A DNA stretch of 64,000 bases from Aliiroseovarius zhejiangensis (GTDB lineage Bacteria; Pseudomonadota; Alphaproteobacteria; Rhodobacterales; Rhodobacteraceae), in contig NZ_BNCH01000001.1 in NCBI RefSeq assembly GCF_014656375.1, positions 868,001 through 932,000 on the forward strand, written 5' to 3'. How positions within the stretch are numbered: the first letter of the stretch is position 1; each line of letters begins with the position of its first letter. Below the pieces are notes generated by a model. That model saw only the letters and a program-made list of their open reading frames with translations. It had not been told where the DNA came from and ran no database searches. This document shows positions 1 through 9,894 of the stretch, piece by piece. Both the position numbers and the translations under genes were made by a program.

Positions 1-33
1 TGCCCGGTCTGATCGGCTATTGGAACAGAACAG

Positions 34-62
34 AAAGGCGCGCCTTCGGGCGCGCCTTTTTT
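34..62 (+). terminator. Rho-independent terminator of a gene left of the window
   Basis: An 8-bp perfect GC stem (37-44 with 49-56) closes on a TTCG tetraloop and is followed by six T residues (57-62). This is a textbook intrinsic terminator reading rightward. The gene it serves lies mostly outside the window; a TGA at 10-12 could be its stop codon, but no coding sequence can be assigned from so few bases. Confidence 0.85.
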
Positions 63-232
63 CGTGCACGCGACCAGCGTTTGGCTGCTCGGATGACCGG
101 TTAGGATCGAATTACTGCTACCCGTGAGTGTTGTCCGTCCCGCCTCACCTCGTCATATGTCTGATCTGTGCAAGCGAGAGCGCGACAGCACCGCCAATTG
201 AATTGCCACCCATCCTTTGGCAGGATGGCGCA

Positions 233-775
233 ATGACGCCAATGGACCTTGCCTTCATGCACGCACCGACCGGGCTTGCGCTGACCGAAAACCGGATCGT
301 GCGGCAATGCAATCTGCGCTTTGCGGAGATGTTTGGCGACCAGGTCGACGCCTTTACAGATATGCCACTGGAACGCCTTTACCCTTCGCTCAAGGATTAT
401 GAGAAGGTGGAACGTGTCGGCGGTGACCAATTGCGAAAAACGGGGCGTTATGAAGACGAACGCATTATGCGGCGCCTGGACGGAGAGCTGTTCTGGTGCC
501 GAGTGCGCGGCACCAGCCTGACGCCGGATACACCCTTCAAACAAGGGGTGTGGAGCTTTGCGGACCTGTCTGCCGAACGCCCGGTCGTGGCGCTGACTCC
601 GCGCGAACGGGACGTGGCGATCCTGACGTGCCAAGGGCGCACATCAAAGGAAATCGGCCTGATCCTGAACCTCAGCTATCGCACGGTCGAAGCCCATCGC
701 GCGCGGCTTTTGCAAAAATTCGGCGCGCGAAAACTGCCGGAACTTGTGGCGAAATTCTCGGGTATGCCGCTCTAG
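233..775 (+). CDS. PAS domain / LuxR-type HTH transcriptional regulator
   Basis: A 180-residue protein with an N-terminal PAS-like sensory region (about residues 1-115, with FAEMFGD and LFWCRVRG typical of PAS folds) and a C-terminal LuxR/FixJ helix-turn-helix (about 121-165, LTPRERDV...SKEIGLILNLSYRTVEAHR). It is probably a cytoplasmic DNA-binding regulator whose PAS domain senses a ligand or redox state; the signal cannot be read from sequence. I chose the ATG at 233 because the frame upstream of it (open from 128) has no domain resemblance and the PAS fold starts immediately after. It stands alone, with no obvious target gene. The family assignment is firm; the regulon is unknown. Confidence 0.8.
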   Translation: MTPMDLAFMHAPTGLALTENRIVRQCNLRFAEMFGDQVDAFTDMPLERLYPSLKDYEKVERVGGDQLRKTGRYEDERIMRRLDGELFWCRVRGTSLTPDTPFKQGVWSFADLSAERPVVALTPRERDVAILTCQGRTSKEIGLILNLSYRTVEAHRARLLQKFGARKLPELVAKFSGMPL

Positions 776-888
776 CGGTTAACCATTCCGTGCTTTTCCG
801 TGCTTTCTCCTGCTCCAATTAACGCTTTAGCAAGAATGATTAATTATTCTCAAACGCGGTCGGAAGCAAACCACAGAGGGAGCCAGAC

Positions 889-1296
889 ATGGAATTCACA
901 ATACCTGCCCCGCTTGGGGCGCAGGCCAGCTTACTGGCAAACATGCCGGTGCGAAAAATGCCGGACAGCACGAAGGTCGAAGCCGCGCCCAATGCCGGAA
1001 AGGCGCGCGCGGACATGCACAACTCGGCACGCCACGGCGCAGATCAGTCAAGACAGTCCGACGTCACGCCCCGGCCCTCTGACCTTCCGGTCGATCCCGA
1101 GACATTGGCCGGCCCACCCCCCAGCTTCCAACTGAACGTGCTGGAACTGGACCAGAAACTTCAGCAGCAACTGGCGCAGCTTGAAACCCATCGTGCCCAT
1201 GCGCAGCAGCCCGAAGGGCCCGACACGCCGCAGACGGGCGACCGAAAGGCTGATGCATCCCGGCCGTCTGAAAACATGGCTTCGAACGACGTCTGA
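889..1296 (+). CDS. Hypothetical protein, Gln/Pro-rich
   Basis: A 135-residue open frame with a good ribosome site (AGAGGGAG just before ATG 889). I do not recognise a family. The composition is low-complexity, rich in Ala, Pro, Gln and Asp. A short segment with coiled-coil character (about residues 85-105, LDQKLQQQLAQLETHRAHAQQ is its core) is the only visible structural feature; there is no signal peptide or membrane segment. It sits alone between a LuxR-type regulator and accB. It could be a lineage-restricted small protein, and the coding status rests mainly on the start context and the uninterrupted frame. Confidence 0.45.
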   Translation: MEFTIPAPLGAQASLLANMPVRKMPDSTKVEAAPNAGKARADMHNSARHGADQSRQSDVTPRPSDLPVDPETLAGPPPSFQLNVLELDQKLQQQLAQLETHRAHAQQPEGPDTPQTGDRKADASRPSENMASNDV

Positions 1297-1496
1297 CCTC
1301 ATCGAATTGAAGGCTTTTTTGCAATATTTCCACGACTCGCAACCGACCCCTGTTCCTGTGGTCTGTCCAAAAAAACTGTGGTTCCTCACCACCAGGAAAC
1401 CTTAATCGCTTTTCTCCCCTTACCTGGCGTCCTATAAGCGTTGCAATCATGCATTGCCCACGCATAGTTCGGGCAGATAAACAACGGTAAGGCCCC

Positions 1497-2003
1497 ATGA
1501 CGAAAAAACATCATGAGAATGACGTGTCCTTCATCGAGGCACTGGCGAAAATCCTTCAGGAAAACGATCTGTCCGAAGTCGAGGTCATGCGCGATTATGG
1601 CGAGAATGACAGCCTGAATGTCCGCGTGAGCCGCGCGAAAGAGGTCGTCCAGATGGCCGCCGCCGCCGCGCCAGCCATGGCGGCCGCCCCGGCCCCTGCA
1701 CCGTCCCCGGTTGTCACCGCAGCCGACACCAGCGCCCCGGCCCGCGCCTCGGAAGACCCCGCAAGCCACCCGGGCGCCGTGCCGTCGCCGATGGTCGGCA
1801 CCGTCTATCTTCAGGCCGAACCGGGCACACCCGCTTTTGTCAGCATTGGCGACAAGGTCGAAGAGGGGCAGACCCTTCTGATCGTCGAGGCGATGAAAAC
1901 CATGAACCAGATCCCCGCGCCGCGTGCTGGCACCGTCAAGCGTATTCTGGTCGAAGACGGCGCACCCGTTGAATTCGGCGCCCCCCTGATGATCATCGAA
2001 TAA
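1497..2003 (+). CDS. accB: Acetyl-CoA carboxylase biotin carboxyl carrier protein
   Basis: BCCP carries biotin between the carboxylase and transferase half-reactions that make malonyl-CoA, the first committed step of fatty-acid synthesis. The 168-residue product has the usual order: an N-terminal dimer-forming region (1-50), an Ala/Pro-rich flexible linker (about 52-90), and a biotinyl domain (95-168) with the EAMKTM biotinylation motif, biotin on Lys134. Length is normal for the family. It is followed after 10 bases by accC, so the two are one operon, as in most proteobacteria. The ATG is preceded by GGTAAGG. Confidence 0.97.
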   Translation: MTKKHHENDVSFIEALAKILQENDLSEVEVMRDYGENDSLNVRVSRAKEVVQMAAAAAPAMAAAPAPAPSPVVTAADTSAPARASEDPASHPGAVPSPMVGTVYLQAEPGTPAFVSIGDKVEEGQTLLIVEAMKTMNQIPAPRAGTVKRILVEDGAPVEFGAPLMIIE

Positions 2004-2013
2004 GGGACGTCAC

Positions 2014-3366
2014 ATGGCCCATTTCGACAAAATCCTGATCGCCAACCGCGGAGAGATTGCCCTGCGCGTCATCCGAGGTGCGCGCGAGATGGGGATCAAG
2101 ACCGTGGCGGTGCATTCCACCGCGGACGTGGATGCCATGCATGTGCGCATGGCGGATGAAAGCGTTTGCATCGGCCCGCCCTCCAGCACCGACAGCTATC
2201 TGTCGATCCCTGCCATCATCGCGGCCTGCGAAATCACCGGCGCGCAAGCGGTGCATCCCGGCTATGGCTTTCTGTCCGAGAATGAACAATTCGTGCAGGT
2301 TCTAGAAGATCACGAGATTACGTTCATAGGCCCCTCGGCGGAACATATCCGCATGATGGGCGACAAGATCACCGCCAAGGAAACCGCGATCAAGCTGGGC
2401 ATCCCGGTGGTTCCCGGATCGGATGGGGGCGTGCCCGACCTGGCCACCGCCCGCAAACTGGCCGCCGAAATGGGCTATCCCGTGATCGTCAAGGCCACCG
2501 CCGGTGGGGGCGGGCGCGGCATGAAGGTTGCCCGGTCCGAGGCCGAGATTGACACCGCGTTTTCCACCGCCCGATCCGAGGCAAAAGCCGCCTTCGGCAA
2601 TTCCGAAGTCTATATGGAAAAATACCTGCAAAAGCCGCGTCACATCGAGGTGCAGGTATTTGGCGATGGCCAAGGCAACGGCGTGCATCTGGCCGAGCGT
2701 GATTGCTCGTTGCAACGGCGCCACCAGAAAGTGTTTGAAGAAGCCCCCGGCCCCAGCATCAGCCCCGAGGAACGCGCCCATATCGGCGGCATCTGCGCCA
2801 AGGCTGTGGCCGAGATGGGCTATCGCGGTGCCGGTACGATCGAATTCCTCTATGAAGACGGCGAGTTCTATTTCATCGAAATGAACACCCGCTTGCAGGT
2901 GGAACACCCGGTAACCGAAGCCATTTTCGGCGTCGATCTGGTGCGCGAACAGATCCGCGTAGCCGAAGGCATGCCGCTGTCCTTCGGGCAGGACGATCTT
3001 GAGGTCAATGGCCACGCGATCGAGATTCGCATCAACGCCGAACGCCTGCCGAACTTCGCCCCCTGCCCCGGCAAGATCACCCAATATCATGCGCCCGGCG
3101 GGCTGGGTGTGCGGATGGACAGCGCGCTTTACGATGGCTATTCGATCCCGCCCTATTACGACAGCCTGATCGGCAAGCTGATCGTGCATGGCCGCGATCG
3201 GCCCGAGGCACTGGCGCGGCTTCACCGTGCCCTTGGCGAGTTGATTGTTGACGGCGTCGAGACCACGGTGCCCATGTTCCACCAGTTGCTGGCCGAGGAA
3301 GACATCCAAACGGGTCGTTACAATATCCACTGGCTGGAACGCTGGTTGGAAGAAAACTTGGGCTAG
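2014..3366 (+). CDS. accC: Biotin carboxylase subunit of acetyl-CoA carboxylase
   Basis: Catalyses ATP- and bicarbonate-dependent carboxylation of the biotin on AccB. The 450-residue protein has the complete three-part architecture: an N-terminal biotin-carboxylase domain starting [11 protein letters not shown], a central ATP-grasp domain with the glycine-rich ATP loop ([12 protein letters not shown]) and the catalytic [14 protein letters not shown] segment, and the C-terminal domain. Length equals the standard single-function AccC rather than the longer propionyl- or methylcrotonyl-CoA carboxylase alpha subunits, which carry their own biotin domain. It is co-transcribed with accB and followed 5 bases later by aat. 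Confidence 0.97.
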   Translation: MAHFDKILIANRGEIALRVIRGAREMGIKTVAVHSTADVDAMHVRMADESVCIGPPSSTDSYLSIPAIIAACEITGAQAVHPGYGFLSENEQFVQVLEDHEITFIGPSAEHIRMMGDKITAKETAIKLGIPVVPGSDGGVPDLATARKLAAEMGYPVIVKATAGGGGRGMKVARSEAEIDTAFSTARSEAKAAFGNSEVYMEKYLQKPRHIEVQVFGDGQGNGVHLAERDCSLQRRHQKVFEEAPGPSISPEERAHIGGICAKAVAEMGYRGAGTIEFLYEDGEFYFIEMNTRLQVEHPVTEAIFGVDLVREQIRVAEGMPLSFGQDDLEVNGHAIEIRINAERLPNFAPCPGKITQYHAPGGLGVRMDSALYDGYSIPPYYDSLIGKLIVHGRDRPEALARLHRALGELIVDGVETTVPMFHQLLAEEDIQTGRYNIHWLERWLEENLG

Positions 3367-3371
3367 GGCCA

Positions 3372-4028
3372 ATGGCCCCGCCCCTTGATCCACCGCCGCT
3401 GAGCGCCGATCTTCTGCTGCGTGCTTACGCCATGGGCGTGTTTCCCATGGCCGAAAGCCGCGACGATCCGCGTGTCTTCTGGGTGGACCCCGAGGCGCGC
3501 GGCATATTTCCACTCGACGGCTTCAATATCTCGCGCAGCCTTGCGCGCACAATCCGGCGCGCACCCTTTCAGATCGCCCTGAACCGTGATTTCACGGGAA
3601 CCGTCGCCGCCTGTGCGGACCGTGACGAAACCTGGATCAACACCACGATTTTCGGCCTGTACAACGACCTGCACCGCATGGGCCATGCGCATTCGCTGGA
3701 ACTGTGGGACGGTGATACGCTGGTCGGCGGTGTCTATGGCGTCACGCTGGGGCGGGCCTTTTTCGGGGAAAGCATGTTTTCGCGCCGGCGGGATGCCTCG
3801 AAGATAGCGCTGGCTTATCTGACCCGGCACCTGTCAGACACGGGGTTCACCCTGTTTGACACGCAGTTCCTGACGCCACATCTGGCCAGTCTGGGCGCGG
3901 TGGAAATCCCACGTGCGGCGTATCACGAGATGCTGGAGCAGGCGCTGTCGCACGGGGTCGCTGATATCACGTCCCGGCCCTTGCCCGATGCTCACTCCGT
4001 CGTGCAGCGCAAGACCCAGACGTCATAG
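3372..4028 (+). CDS. aat: Leucyl/phenylalanyl-tRNA--protein transferase
   Basis: Attaches Leu or Phe from aminoacyl-tRNA to proteins with N-terminal Arg or Lys, creating primary N-degrons for the ClpS/ClpAP pathway. The 218-residue protein shows the family signatures YAMGVFPM near the N terminus, the FWVDP-RGIFPLD block, [16 protein letters not shown] and the [14 protein letters not shown] segment of the GNAT-like fold. It starts 5 bases after accC and is probably translationally coupled to it. Its 3' end overlaps the convergent DUF2155 gene by 37 bases. The presence of ClpX/ClpP a little downstream is thematic but those proteins are not the N-degron adaptor system. Confidence 0.96.
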   Translation: MAPPLDPPPLSADLLLRAYAMGVFPMAESRDDPRVFWVDPEARGIFPLDGFNISRSLARTIRRAPFQIALNRDFTGTVAACADRDETWINTTIFGLYNDLHRMGHAHSLELWDGDTLVGGVYGVTLGRAFFGESMFSRRRDASKIALAYLTRHLSDTGFTLFDTQFLTPHLASLGAVEIPRAAYHEMLEQALSHGVADITSRPLPDAHSVVQRKTQTS

Positions 4029-4354
4029 CGTTGATGGTCCAGCGCGTTCAGCGCCGGGGACGACGCGATCATCCAACCTTCGAATGTGGTCTGGTCATCG
4101 TTGCCATCGCGGATCACCAGCCAGGCATACGCATCCCCGGACGGGTTATCCGTGGGATAACGGCATTCCCCCAGCGTGACACGCAGTTTGCCCAATTCGA
4201 CCGTGTCCCCAACCTTCATCGAGAAATCGACGGGCATACCGGACACCTTGTCCAAACCGCGCAACAGCGCGCCGGTGGCCTTGCCGGTTTCGGCCGTGGC
4301 AGAAAGGGCCGACACGGCCAGCGCGGCGGCGGTCAATGCGACCCTGATGATCAC
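3992..4354 (-). CDS. DUF2155 domain-containing periplasmic protein
   Basis: A 120-residue protein with a clear Sec signal peptide (about 1-21, ending SATA-E) and a DUF2155 domain. The domain is recognised by the run LRGLDKVSG, the paired cysteines (Cys64 in LGECRYP and Cys117 in VLRC, likely a disulfide), and the [21 protein letters not shown] segment, which resembles a DsbA-independent secreted fold common in Alphaproteobacteria. The function is not known. Its start overlaps the stop of the MlaD gene by four bases (ATGA type), so the two are translated together, which hints at a cell-envelope role. Confidence 0.85.
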   Translation of the reverse strand: MIIRVALTAAALAVSALSATAETGKATGALLRGLDKVSGMPVDFSMKVGDTVELGKLRVTLGECRYPTDNPSGDAYAWLVIRDGNDDQTTFEGWMIASSPALNALDHQRYDVWVLRCTTE

Positions 4355-4806
4355 TGGCTATCCTCGCTTCCAGCAACATATTTCAGCAAAAGCTGCACAA
4401 GGCTGACCGACCCTTGCGTGTCCTCAATCTCGGCACCCGGTTCCAGGTTGAAGGGCGATCCACCGGGCAAAAGCTCCACATAAGACCCGCCCAGCAGGCC
4501 CTCGGACGAGATGATGATGGCGGTGTCATCCGGCAGGGCCACGTCGGATTGCACCGTGAAATCTGTGTCGGCGCGGAAGGTTTCCGGGTTCAGTTCGATC
4601 CCCGTCACACTGCCCACCTTGACGCCGCCCAACCGAACATCCGTCCCGACCGAGATCCCGTCGGCGGTGCGGAACGACGCGGTATAGCTGTGGCTGGCGC
4701 CAGTCCCGGACAAGCCAACGATCTGGCCGGCATACAGGAAGAACCCGACTGCCGCGGCCAGAACCACGCTGCCGGTGACGACTTCTGTTGTGTGGCTATC
4801 GCTCAT
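4351..4806 (-). CDS. mlaD: MlaD-type phospholipid transport protein
   Basis: A 151-residue MCE/MlaD family protein: one N-terminal membrane helix (about 10-33) anchoring a periplasmic MCE domain with the hallmark stretch GISVGTDVRLGGVKVG. MlaD hexamers bind phospholipid and form the inner-membrane side of the Mla pathway, which keeps outer-membrane lipid asymmetry. The rest of the system (MlaE, MlaF, MlaB) is not in the window, as is usual for this gene order in Rhodobacterales. I chose ATG 4806 rather than an in-frame TTG at 4821 because a GAGAGGGG ribosome site lies correctly upstream of the ATG. Confidence 0.9.
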   Translation of the reverse strand: MSDSHTTEVVTGSVVLAAAVGFFLYAGQIVGLSGTGASHSYTASFRTADGISVGTDVRLGGVKVGSVTGIELNPETFRADTDFTVQSDVALPDDTAIIISSEGLLGGSYVELLPGGSPFNLEPGAEIEDTQGSVSLVQLLLKYVAGSEDSQ

Positions 4807-4860
4807 GGCAGCCCCTCTCAAACAGTGAATACGGAATGCGGGTCTGACGGCGCTTGCGGC

Positions 4861-5235
4861 CTATTCTGGTTGCCAGGCTTCATAGTCGCGGCGATCCGCC
4901 GGTTCGGCCTGACGCAGCGATCCGGCAGGCGCATAAGCCAGCGGAGTGCCAGTCAGGTTGTCCTGATGCGGCTTTTCCCAAGGTTTACGGGCCAGCGGCG
5001 CCTCGGCCGGGCTGTTGTCGAACGTGTGGTGCAACCAGCCATGCCACTCGGGGCTGACGCGACTGGCTTCGGGTTCGCCGTTGTAGATGACCCAGCGGCG
5101 GCTGTCGTCACGGTTGCGATAAAAGGCATTGCCTTGCTCATCCTCACCCACCTTCACGCCTTTGCGCCAGGTAAACAGACGGGTGCCAATGGTTTCGCGG
5201 TGATACCAGGTCAGCAGGGACAGGATGAAACGCAT
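4861..5235 (-). CDS. NDUFA12-like NADH:ubiquinone oxidoreductase accessory subunit
   Basis: A 124-residue homologue of the mitochondrial complex I accessory subunit NDUFA12 (B17.2), which in Alphaproteobacteria is a supernumerary subunit bound near the N/Q module junction. Recognisable elements are the [17 protein letters not shown] start, [26 protein letters not shown], and PEWHGWLHH, followed by a Pro-rich tail containing KPHQ-NLTGT. No membrane segment is present, consistent with a peripheral cytoplasmic location. It is probably in one unit with mlaD and DUF2155, downstream of it, with a 54-base gap to mlaD. This gene is a marker for alphaproteobacterial origin. Confidence 0.93.
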   Translation of the reverse strand: MRFILSLLTWYHRETIGTRLFTWRKGVKVGEDEQGNAFYRNRDDSRRWVIYNGEPEASRVSPEWHGWLHHTFDNSPAEAPLARKPWEKPHQDNLTGTPLAYAPAGSLRQAEPADRRDYEAWQPE

Positions 5236-5360
5236 GTCAGTCTCCGGTTTTATTCACACTTCATATGGCGCAAGCGGGCCGGAAGGTCCAGTGTTTTGCG
5301 CCGGAATGGGCGGGCTTTGCGCAAAATGCGGCGGCTTGGCGCAGTTGTGTCGTGCAAGTA

Positions 5361-5392
5361 AAAAGCCACCGCGCGGGCGGTGGCTTGATTTT
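5361..5392 (-). terminator. Intrinsic terminator downstream of clpX
   Basis: A 10-bp perfect stem (5363-5372 with 5377-5386) around a four-base loop. Read on the minus strand it ends in a T run (complement of the A tract at 5361-5364), so it terminates clpX, which stops at 5422. The flanking GATTTT at 5387-5392 gives some bidirectional character. Confidence 0.8.
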
Positions 5393-5421
5393 CGTTCAGG
5401 TGATGCCCCCTGCAGAGCAGG

Positions 5422-6690
5422 TCAGCTTGCGCTGACCTCTTCCTTCGCGGGTTCGCCATAGATGATCAGGGGCTTGGCGTCCGAGGTCACAGCCTCTTCA
5501 TTCACCACGACCTCGTCGACATTCTCAAGCCCCGGCAGATCGAACATGGTGTCCAGCAAGATGTCTTCCATGATCGAACGCAGGCCACGTGCGCCGGTCT
5601 TGCGTTCGATGGCGCGTTTGGCGATGGCCTTCAACGCATCATCAGTAAAGGTCAGTTGCGCGTCTTCCAGTTCGAACAGGCGTTGGTATTGCTTGACCAG
5701 CGCGTTCTTGGGCTTGGTCAGGATGGTGACCAGGGCTTCCGCGTCCAGATCTTCCAGCGTCGCAATGACGGGCAAGCGCCCGACAAATTCCGGGATCAGC
5801 CCGAACTTCAGCAGGTCTTCCGGCTCAAGTTCTTGAAACAGCTCGCCCACGCCACGATCGTCGTTTTCACGCACGTCCGCGCCAAAGCCCATGGCCGAGC
5901 CCTTGCCGCGCTGCGCGATGATCTTGTCCAGCCCCGCAAATGCCCCACCACAGATGAACAGGATATTGGTCGTGTCGACTTGCAGAAACTCCTGCTGCGG
6001 ATGCTTGCGCCCGCCCTGTGGCGGAACCGAGGCCACGGTGCCTTCCATGATTTTCAGAAGCGCCTGTTGAACCCCCTCGCCCGACACGTCGCGGGTGATC
6101 GAGGGATTGTCCGACTTGCGGGTGATCTTGTCGACCTCGTCGATATAGACGATGCCACGCTGGGCGCGTTCGACATTGTATTCCGACGCCTGAAGCAATT
6201 TCAGGATGATGTTTTCCACATCCTCGCCGACATAGCCGGCTTCGGTCAGCGTGGTCGCGTCCGCCATGGTGAAGGGGACGTCCAGAATGCGCGCCAGCGT
6301 TTGTGCCAGCAGGGTCTTGCCGCAGCCCGTAGGGCCGATCAGCATGATGTTGGATTTCGCAAGTTCGATCTCGTCCCCGGCCGCAGCGGCGTGGTTCAGG
6401 CGTTTGTAGTGGTTGTGAACCGCCACAGACAAGACGCGCTTGGCGTGGGCCTGACCGATCACATAGTCGTCCAGAACCTGACAAATCTCGATCGGGGTCG
6501 GCACGCCATCGGCGGCTTTCAGGCCCGTCGTCTTGGTTTCTTCGCGAATGATATCCATGCACAGTTCGACACATTCGTCGCAGATGAACACGGTCGGGCC
6601 CGCAATCAGCTTGCGCACTTCATGTTGGCTTTTGCCGCAGAACGAACAATACAGAGTGTTCTTGCTGTCGCCGGAAGAATTATTCGCCAT
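5422..6690 (-). CDS. clpX: ATP-dependent Clp protease ATP-binding subunit ClpX
   Basis: The AAA+ unfoldase that recognises tagged substrates and feeds them to ClpP. The 422-residue protein starts with the zinc-binding domain (CSFC...CDEC cysteine pairs within the first 41 residues), followed by the AAA+ module with Walker A GPTGCGKT, the pore-loop GYVG, Walker [10 protein letters not shown], and the IGF-type ClpP-docking region (here within SAMGFGADV). Two adjacent ATGs exist (6693 and 6690); the second gives the N terminus [10 protein letters not shown] usual in relatives and better spacing from AGGA. The order is clpP then clpX on the minus strand with 159 bases between, so they may be co-transcribed. 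Confidence 0.97.
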   Translation of the reverse strand: MANNSSGDSKNTLYCSFCGKSQHEVRKLIAGPTVFICDECVELCMDIIREETKTTGLKAADGVPTPIEICQVLDDYVIGQAHAKRVLSVAVHNHYKRLNHAAAAGDEIELAKSNIMLIGPTGCGKTLLAQTLARILDVPFTMADATTLTEAGYVGEDVENIILKLLQASEYNVERAQRGIVYIDEVDKITRKSDNPSITRDVSGEGVQQALLKIMEGTVASVPPQGGRKHPQQEFLQVDTTNILFICGGAFAGLDKIIAQRGKGSAMGFGADVRENDDRGVGELFQELEPEDLLKFGLIPEFVGRLPVIATLEDLDAEALVTILTKPKNALVKQYQRLFELEDAQLTFTDDALKAIAKRAIERKTGARGLRSIMEDILLDTMFDLPGLENVDEVVVNEEAVTSDAKPLIIYGEPAKEEVSAS

Positions 6691-6778
6691 CATCTCGTCC
6701 TATAGGGTCCACGCCGGAACCCGGTTTGCGCCCGATCGAGCGGTCTTTGCTACCTTTCCTGCAAGTTTAGGGCAGTGT

Positions 6779-6823
6779 CCGGGCAGGCACAATCCGGTTT
6801 TTCCCGTGCCCTGCCCGGTGTGA
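6779..6823. repeat. Inverted repeat between clpP and clpX
   Basis: An imperfect 11-12 bp inverted repeat (CCGGGCAGGCA near 6782-6792 against TGCCCTGCCCGG near 6811-6822) with a 17-base loop lies just after the clpP stop codon. There is no T run, so it is more likely to stabilise the clpP message or modulate read-through into clpX than to terminate. Confidence 0.4.
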
Positions 6824-6849
6824 TTTGCCCTGTCAGGACGGGTCAGGCG

Positions 6850-7479
6850 CTATTCCTCGTCACCGCCCTTGCCGCGATTCTCGACGATCTCGTCGATATG
6901 ACCCCAGTCTTTGGCCTCTTGCGGCGACATGAAATTGTCGCGCTCCAACGCTTTTTCGACATCCTTCAAGGCGTTGCCCGTATGCTTCACATAGATCTGG
7001 TTCAGCGTGTCCTTGACCTTCTGGGTCTCGGCTGCGTGGATCATGATATCCGTTGCCTGCCCTTGGAAGCCGCCTGAAGGCTGGTGCACCATGATACGTG
7101 AATGCGGCAGCGAGAAGCGCATTCCCTTTTCCCCGGCCACGGACAGGACCGACCCCATCGACGCCGCCTGCCCGATGACCAGTGTCGACACCGCGGGCTT
7201 GATATACTGCATCGTGTCATAGATCGACAGACCCGACGTCACCACCCCACCAGGCGAGTTGATGTACATCGAGATTTCTTTCTTGGGGTTTTCAGCCTCG
7301 AGATGCAGAAGTTGTGCCACGACAAGGCTGGACATGCCGTCATGCACCGCGCCATTCACGAAAATGATCCGCTCTTTCAGCAGGCGCGAGAAGATGTCAT
7401 AGGCCCGTTCGCCCCGTGATGTCTGCTCCACCACCATGGGCACAAGAGTGTTGTTATAAATTTCAAGAGGATCGTGCAT
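6850..7479 (-). CDS. clpP: ATP-dependent Clp protease proteolytic subunit ClpP
   Basis: The serine peptidase of the ClpXP machine. The 209-residue protein has the catalytic triad in family positions: Ser107 (in GQAASMGS), His132 (IMVHQPSGG) and Asp181. The MYINSPGG oxyanion segment is also intact. The N-terminal propeptide is short, as usual. It lies upstream of clpX on the same strand, the common order. A terminator-like element is not obvious after it, only an inverted repeat, which is compatible with read-through into clpX. Confidence 0.97.
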   Translation of the reverse strand: MHDPLEIYNNTLVPMVVEQTSRGERAYDIFSRLLKERIIFVNGAVHDGMSSLVVAQLLHLEAENPKKEISMYINSPGGVVTSGLSIYDTMQYIKPAVSTLVIGQAASMGSVLSVAGEKGMRFSLPHSRIMVHQPSGGFQGQATDIMIHAAETQKVKDTLNQIYVKHTGNALKDVEKALERDNFMSPQEAKDWGHIDEIVENRGKGGDEE

Positions 7480-7665
7480 TTCAGCCTGCTTTCATGTTCA
7501 CGCCAGCGCCGTTGGTTCGGCCCCTGACGCATGATGTTAGTGTCCGTGCAAAGGGGCTGCAAGGGGGGGTAATCCCCCGTTTGGACCCCGTTCGGCACAA
7601 TCGGGTCCGGGATGCCCGAAATTGGTTAACAATTTGCTGATCCAAGGGCGGTTGGATGTCCCAAA

Positions 7666-7693
7666 CAAAAAACGGCACCCGATAGGGGTGCCG
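7666..7693 (-). terminator. Intrinsic terminator of the creatinase/ABC transporter unit
   Basis: An 8-bp stem (CGGCACCC at 7673-7680 with its complement at 7686-7693) and five-base loop. On the minus strand it is followed by six T residues (complement of 7667-7672). It lies 26 bases past the stop of the last permease gene and closes the operon. Confidence 0.85.
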
Positions 7694-7719
7694 CTGTTTG
7701 ATGTACTGGCGTCCCGCCA

Positions 7720-8574
7720 TCAGCCGGGGCTCATCCCGCGCAAGCGCTCCGACCGTCGGCGCAGAAGCTCGACAATTGTCAGCAATACGATGGACACCGC
7801 CACAAGGATCGTGGCCACCGCAAGGATGGTCGGGCTGATCTGCTCGCGCAGGCCGGTGAACATCTGCCACGGCAGGGTCTGCTGCTTGGCCGAACCGACA
7901 AAGATCACCACGACCACCTCGTCAAACGAGGTGATGAAGGCAAAGAGCGCGCCCGAGATGACCCCCGGCAGGATCAGAGGCATCTGCACCCGGAAGAAGG
8001 TCGTCACCGGATCGGCTCCCATATTGGCTGCCGCCCGCGTCAAGGACCGGTCGAACCCAACCAGCGTTGCCGTCACCGTGATGATCACGAAGGGAATGCC
8101 CAGCGCCGCATGCGCCAGCACAACACCCCAGTAAGTGCCCGCCAGATTGATCTTGGAATAGAAGAAATACATGCCGGCGGCCGAGATGATCAGCGGCACG
8201 ATCATCGGTGAAATCAGGATCGCCATGATCGCCCGGCGCGCGGGCACGTGCGGCTGGCTCAGACCGATGGCAGCCAACGTGCCAAGTGACACGGACAAGA
8301 TGGTCGCCACCGGCGCGATCTTGATCGAATTCCACAACGCATTCTGCCAGTCGGGGTTCGAGAAGAAATCGCGGTAGTGCTTCAGCGAATACCCCTCCGG
8401 GTCCAGCCGCAGCATTTCAGGCGTGAAGGTAAAGAAGTTTTCGGCGTTGAAGCTGAGCGGGATCACCACCGCAATCGGCGCGATCAGGAAGAAGAAGATC
8501 AACCCGCAAATCACCAGGAACGTATAGTGCCAGATGCGCTGTCCGGTCGTCGCATAAGGAGGAAGTTTGGCCAT
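7720..8574 (-). CDS. ABC transporter permease, PotC type
   Basis: A 284-residue inner-membrane permease with about six hydrophobic helices, starting from a long first helix near residues 15-40 (FLVICGLIFFFLIAPIAVV). The cytoplasmic coupling loop is visible as RAAANMGADPVTTFFRVQMP (the EAA motif), which docks to the ATPase. It belongs to the spermidine/putrescine PotC class. It is the last gene of a unit comprising creatinase, ATPase, binding protein and permease B, and is separated from permease B by five bases. The substrate is inferred from context only: creatine or a related guanidino/methylated amine is the best guess, a polyamine or GABA the main alternative. Confidence 0.9.
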   Translation of the reverse strand: MAKLPPYATTGQRIWHYTFLVICGLIFFFLIAPIAVVIPLSFNAENFFTFTPEMLRLDPEGYSLKHYRDFFSNPDWQNALWNSIKIAPVATILSVSLGTLAAIGLSQPHVPARRAIMAILISPMIVPLIISAAGMYFFYSKINLAGTYWGVVLAHAALGIPFVIITVTATLVGFDRSLTRAAANMGADPVTTFFRVQMPLILPGVISGALFAFITSFDEVVVVIFVGSAKQQTLPWQMFTGLREQISPTILAVATILVAVSIVLLTIVELLRRRSERLRGMSPG

Positions 8575-8579
8575 GTCCG

Positions 8580-9854
8580 TTACCCCAGCTTCACGTTGTC
8601 GATACCGACGATCTTGTCATAGGCCCAATACAGGACCAGAACGACCGCCAGAAGGATCGCCCCAAGTGCCGAGGCCAGACCCCAGTTGAGCGATGTCGAG
8701 ATATGGAACGCAATCTGGTTCGAGATGAACGTCCCCTTCGTGCCACCCACCAACGCGGGCGTGATGTAGTAACCGATTGCCAGAATGAAAACGAGGATCG
8801 AACCCGCCCCGATACCCGGAATGGTCTGCGGGAAATAGACCCGCCAGAAGGCCGTCCAGTCCGTCGCGCCAAGGCTTTTCGCCGCCCGCAGATAGCTGGG
8901 CGGGATGGTCTGCATCACCGAATACATCGGCAGGATCATGAAGGGCAGCAGAATATGCGTCATCGCGACGATCGTGCCGAACTGGTTGTTGATGATGATC
9001 AGGCGGGCGTTGTCATCGACCAGCCCGATCCATACGAGGATGTCATTGATCACCCCCTGTTGTTGAAGCAGGATTTTCCAGGCCGATGTACGCACCAGAA
9101 GCGACGTCCAGAACGGCAGCAGGACCAGGATCATCAACAGATTGGCCTGTCGGGTCGGCAGGTTCGCAAGCAGCCATGCCACAGGATAGGCCAGCAGAAT
9201 GCACGAGAAGGTAATCAGCAGCGACATCCACAACGTGCGAACCAGAAGGTTCATGTAGATCCGCTCGGATTCCGGGCGCATTTCCGGCCCGTCAGCTCCC
9301 ACGCGCATGTCCACGGCATTCAGGAAGTAACCCGAGGTGACGCTGGGCGAATAGGTCTGGATGGTGCGCCAGATCCCCGGATCGGCCCAATCCTTGTCCA
9401 GATCAATCAGTTCCTCTTTCCAGGGTCCGCCATTCTCGATGTCGAATTTCTTGGCTTTTCGGCCGGTCTTTCGGAACACCGACGCGATGCCAGGATATTC
9501 ATAGTTCAGCCGGGAGCCCACCTTGGTATGGGTCTTGGCCTCTGACGCCTCTTTCAGATCGGCGGCCATCGCGGCAAACACCGCTTCGTCCGGCAACTCG
9601 CCCGAGTTCGCATCCCAAGACGACAAAGCCTCGACCGAGCGCGGCAGGGTCTGAACGACGATCTTGTTTTCCACCGAACGGTACAGCATGTCCGCAATCG
9701 GCAGGATAAAGCTGATCAGGATGAACAGCAAAAGGGGTGCGATCAGCAACAGCGCACGCAGCTTCTGCCGCCTGAGCGCCTTCGCCAGACTGCGTTTCAG
9801 CGGTGTTCCATCTGCGGCCAGTACGGGGCCGCTCGTGTTGGTCGTATCGCTCAT
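8580..9854 (-). CDS. ABC transporter permease, PotB type
   Basis: A 424-residue permease of the PotB/PotH class, longer than the typical 290 residues. After the first helix (about 35-55, LLLIAPLLLFILISFILPIADMLY begins it) there is a periplasmic insert of about 130 residues before the remaining helices. This insert, seen in a subgroup of alphaproteobacterial Pot-type permeases, is the reason for the extra length. The EAA-like loop reads LRAAKSLGATDWTAFWRVYFPQ. It pairs with the PotC-type permease immediately downstream and is separated from the binding-protein gene by a 24-base palindrome. Confidence 0.9.
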   Translation of the reverse strand: MSDTTNTSGPVLAADGTPLKRSLAKALRRQKLRALLLIAPLLLFILISFILPIADMLYRSVENKIVVQTLPRSVEALSSWDANSGELPDEAVFAAMAADLKEASEAKTHTKVGSRLNYEYPGIASVFRKTGRKAKKFDIENGGPWKEELIDLDKDWADPGIWRTIQTYSPSVTSGYFLNAVDMRVGADGPEMRPESERIYMNLLVRTLWMSLLITFSCILLAYPVAWLLANLPTRQANLLMILVLLPFWTSLLVRTSAWKILLQQQGVINDILVWIGLVDDNARLIIINNQFGTIVAMTHILLPFMILPMYSVMQTIPPSYLRAAKSLGATDWTAFWRVYFPQTIPGIGAGSILVFILAIGYYITPALVGGTKGTFISNQIAFHISTSLNWGLASALGAILLAVVLVLYWAYDKIVGIDNVKLG

Positions 9855-9894
9855 GTCATCCCTGTCAGCGTCAGCTTTTTGTTGGTTTTGGGGT

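Noticed and set aside
2302-3513. A 403-codon minus-strand frame across accC and the start of aat
   Set aside because: Both plus-strand genes are certain; the antisense frame has no recognisable sequence.
5656-6705. A 349-codon plus-strand frame opposite clpX
   Set aside because: Antisense shadow of ClpX, which has all its motifs.
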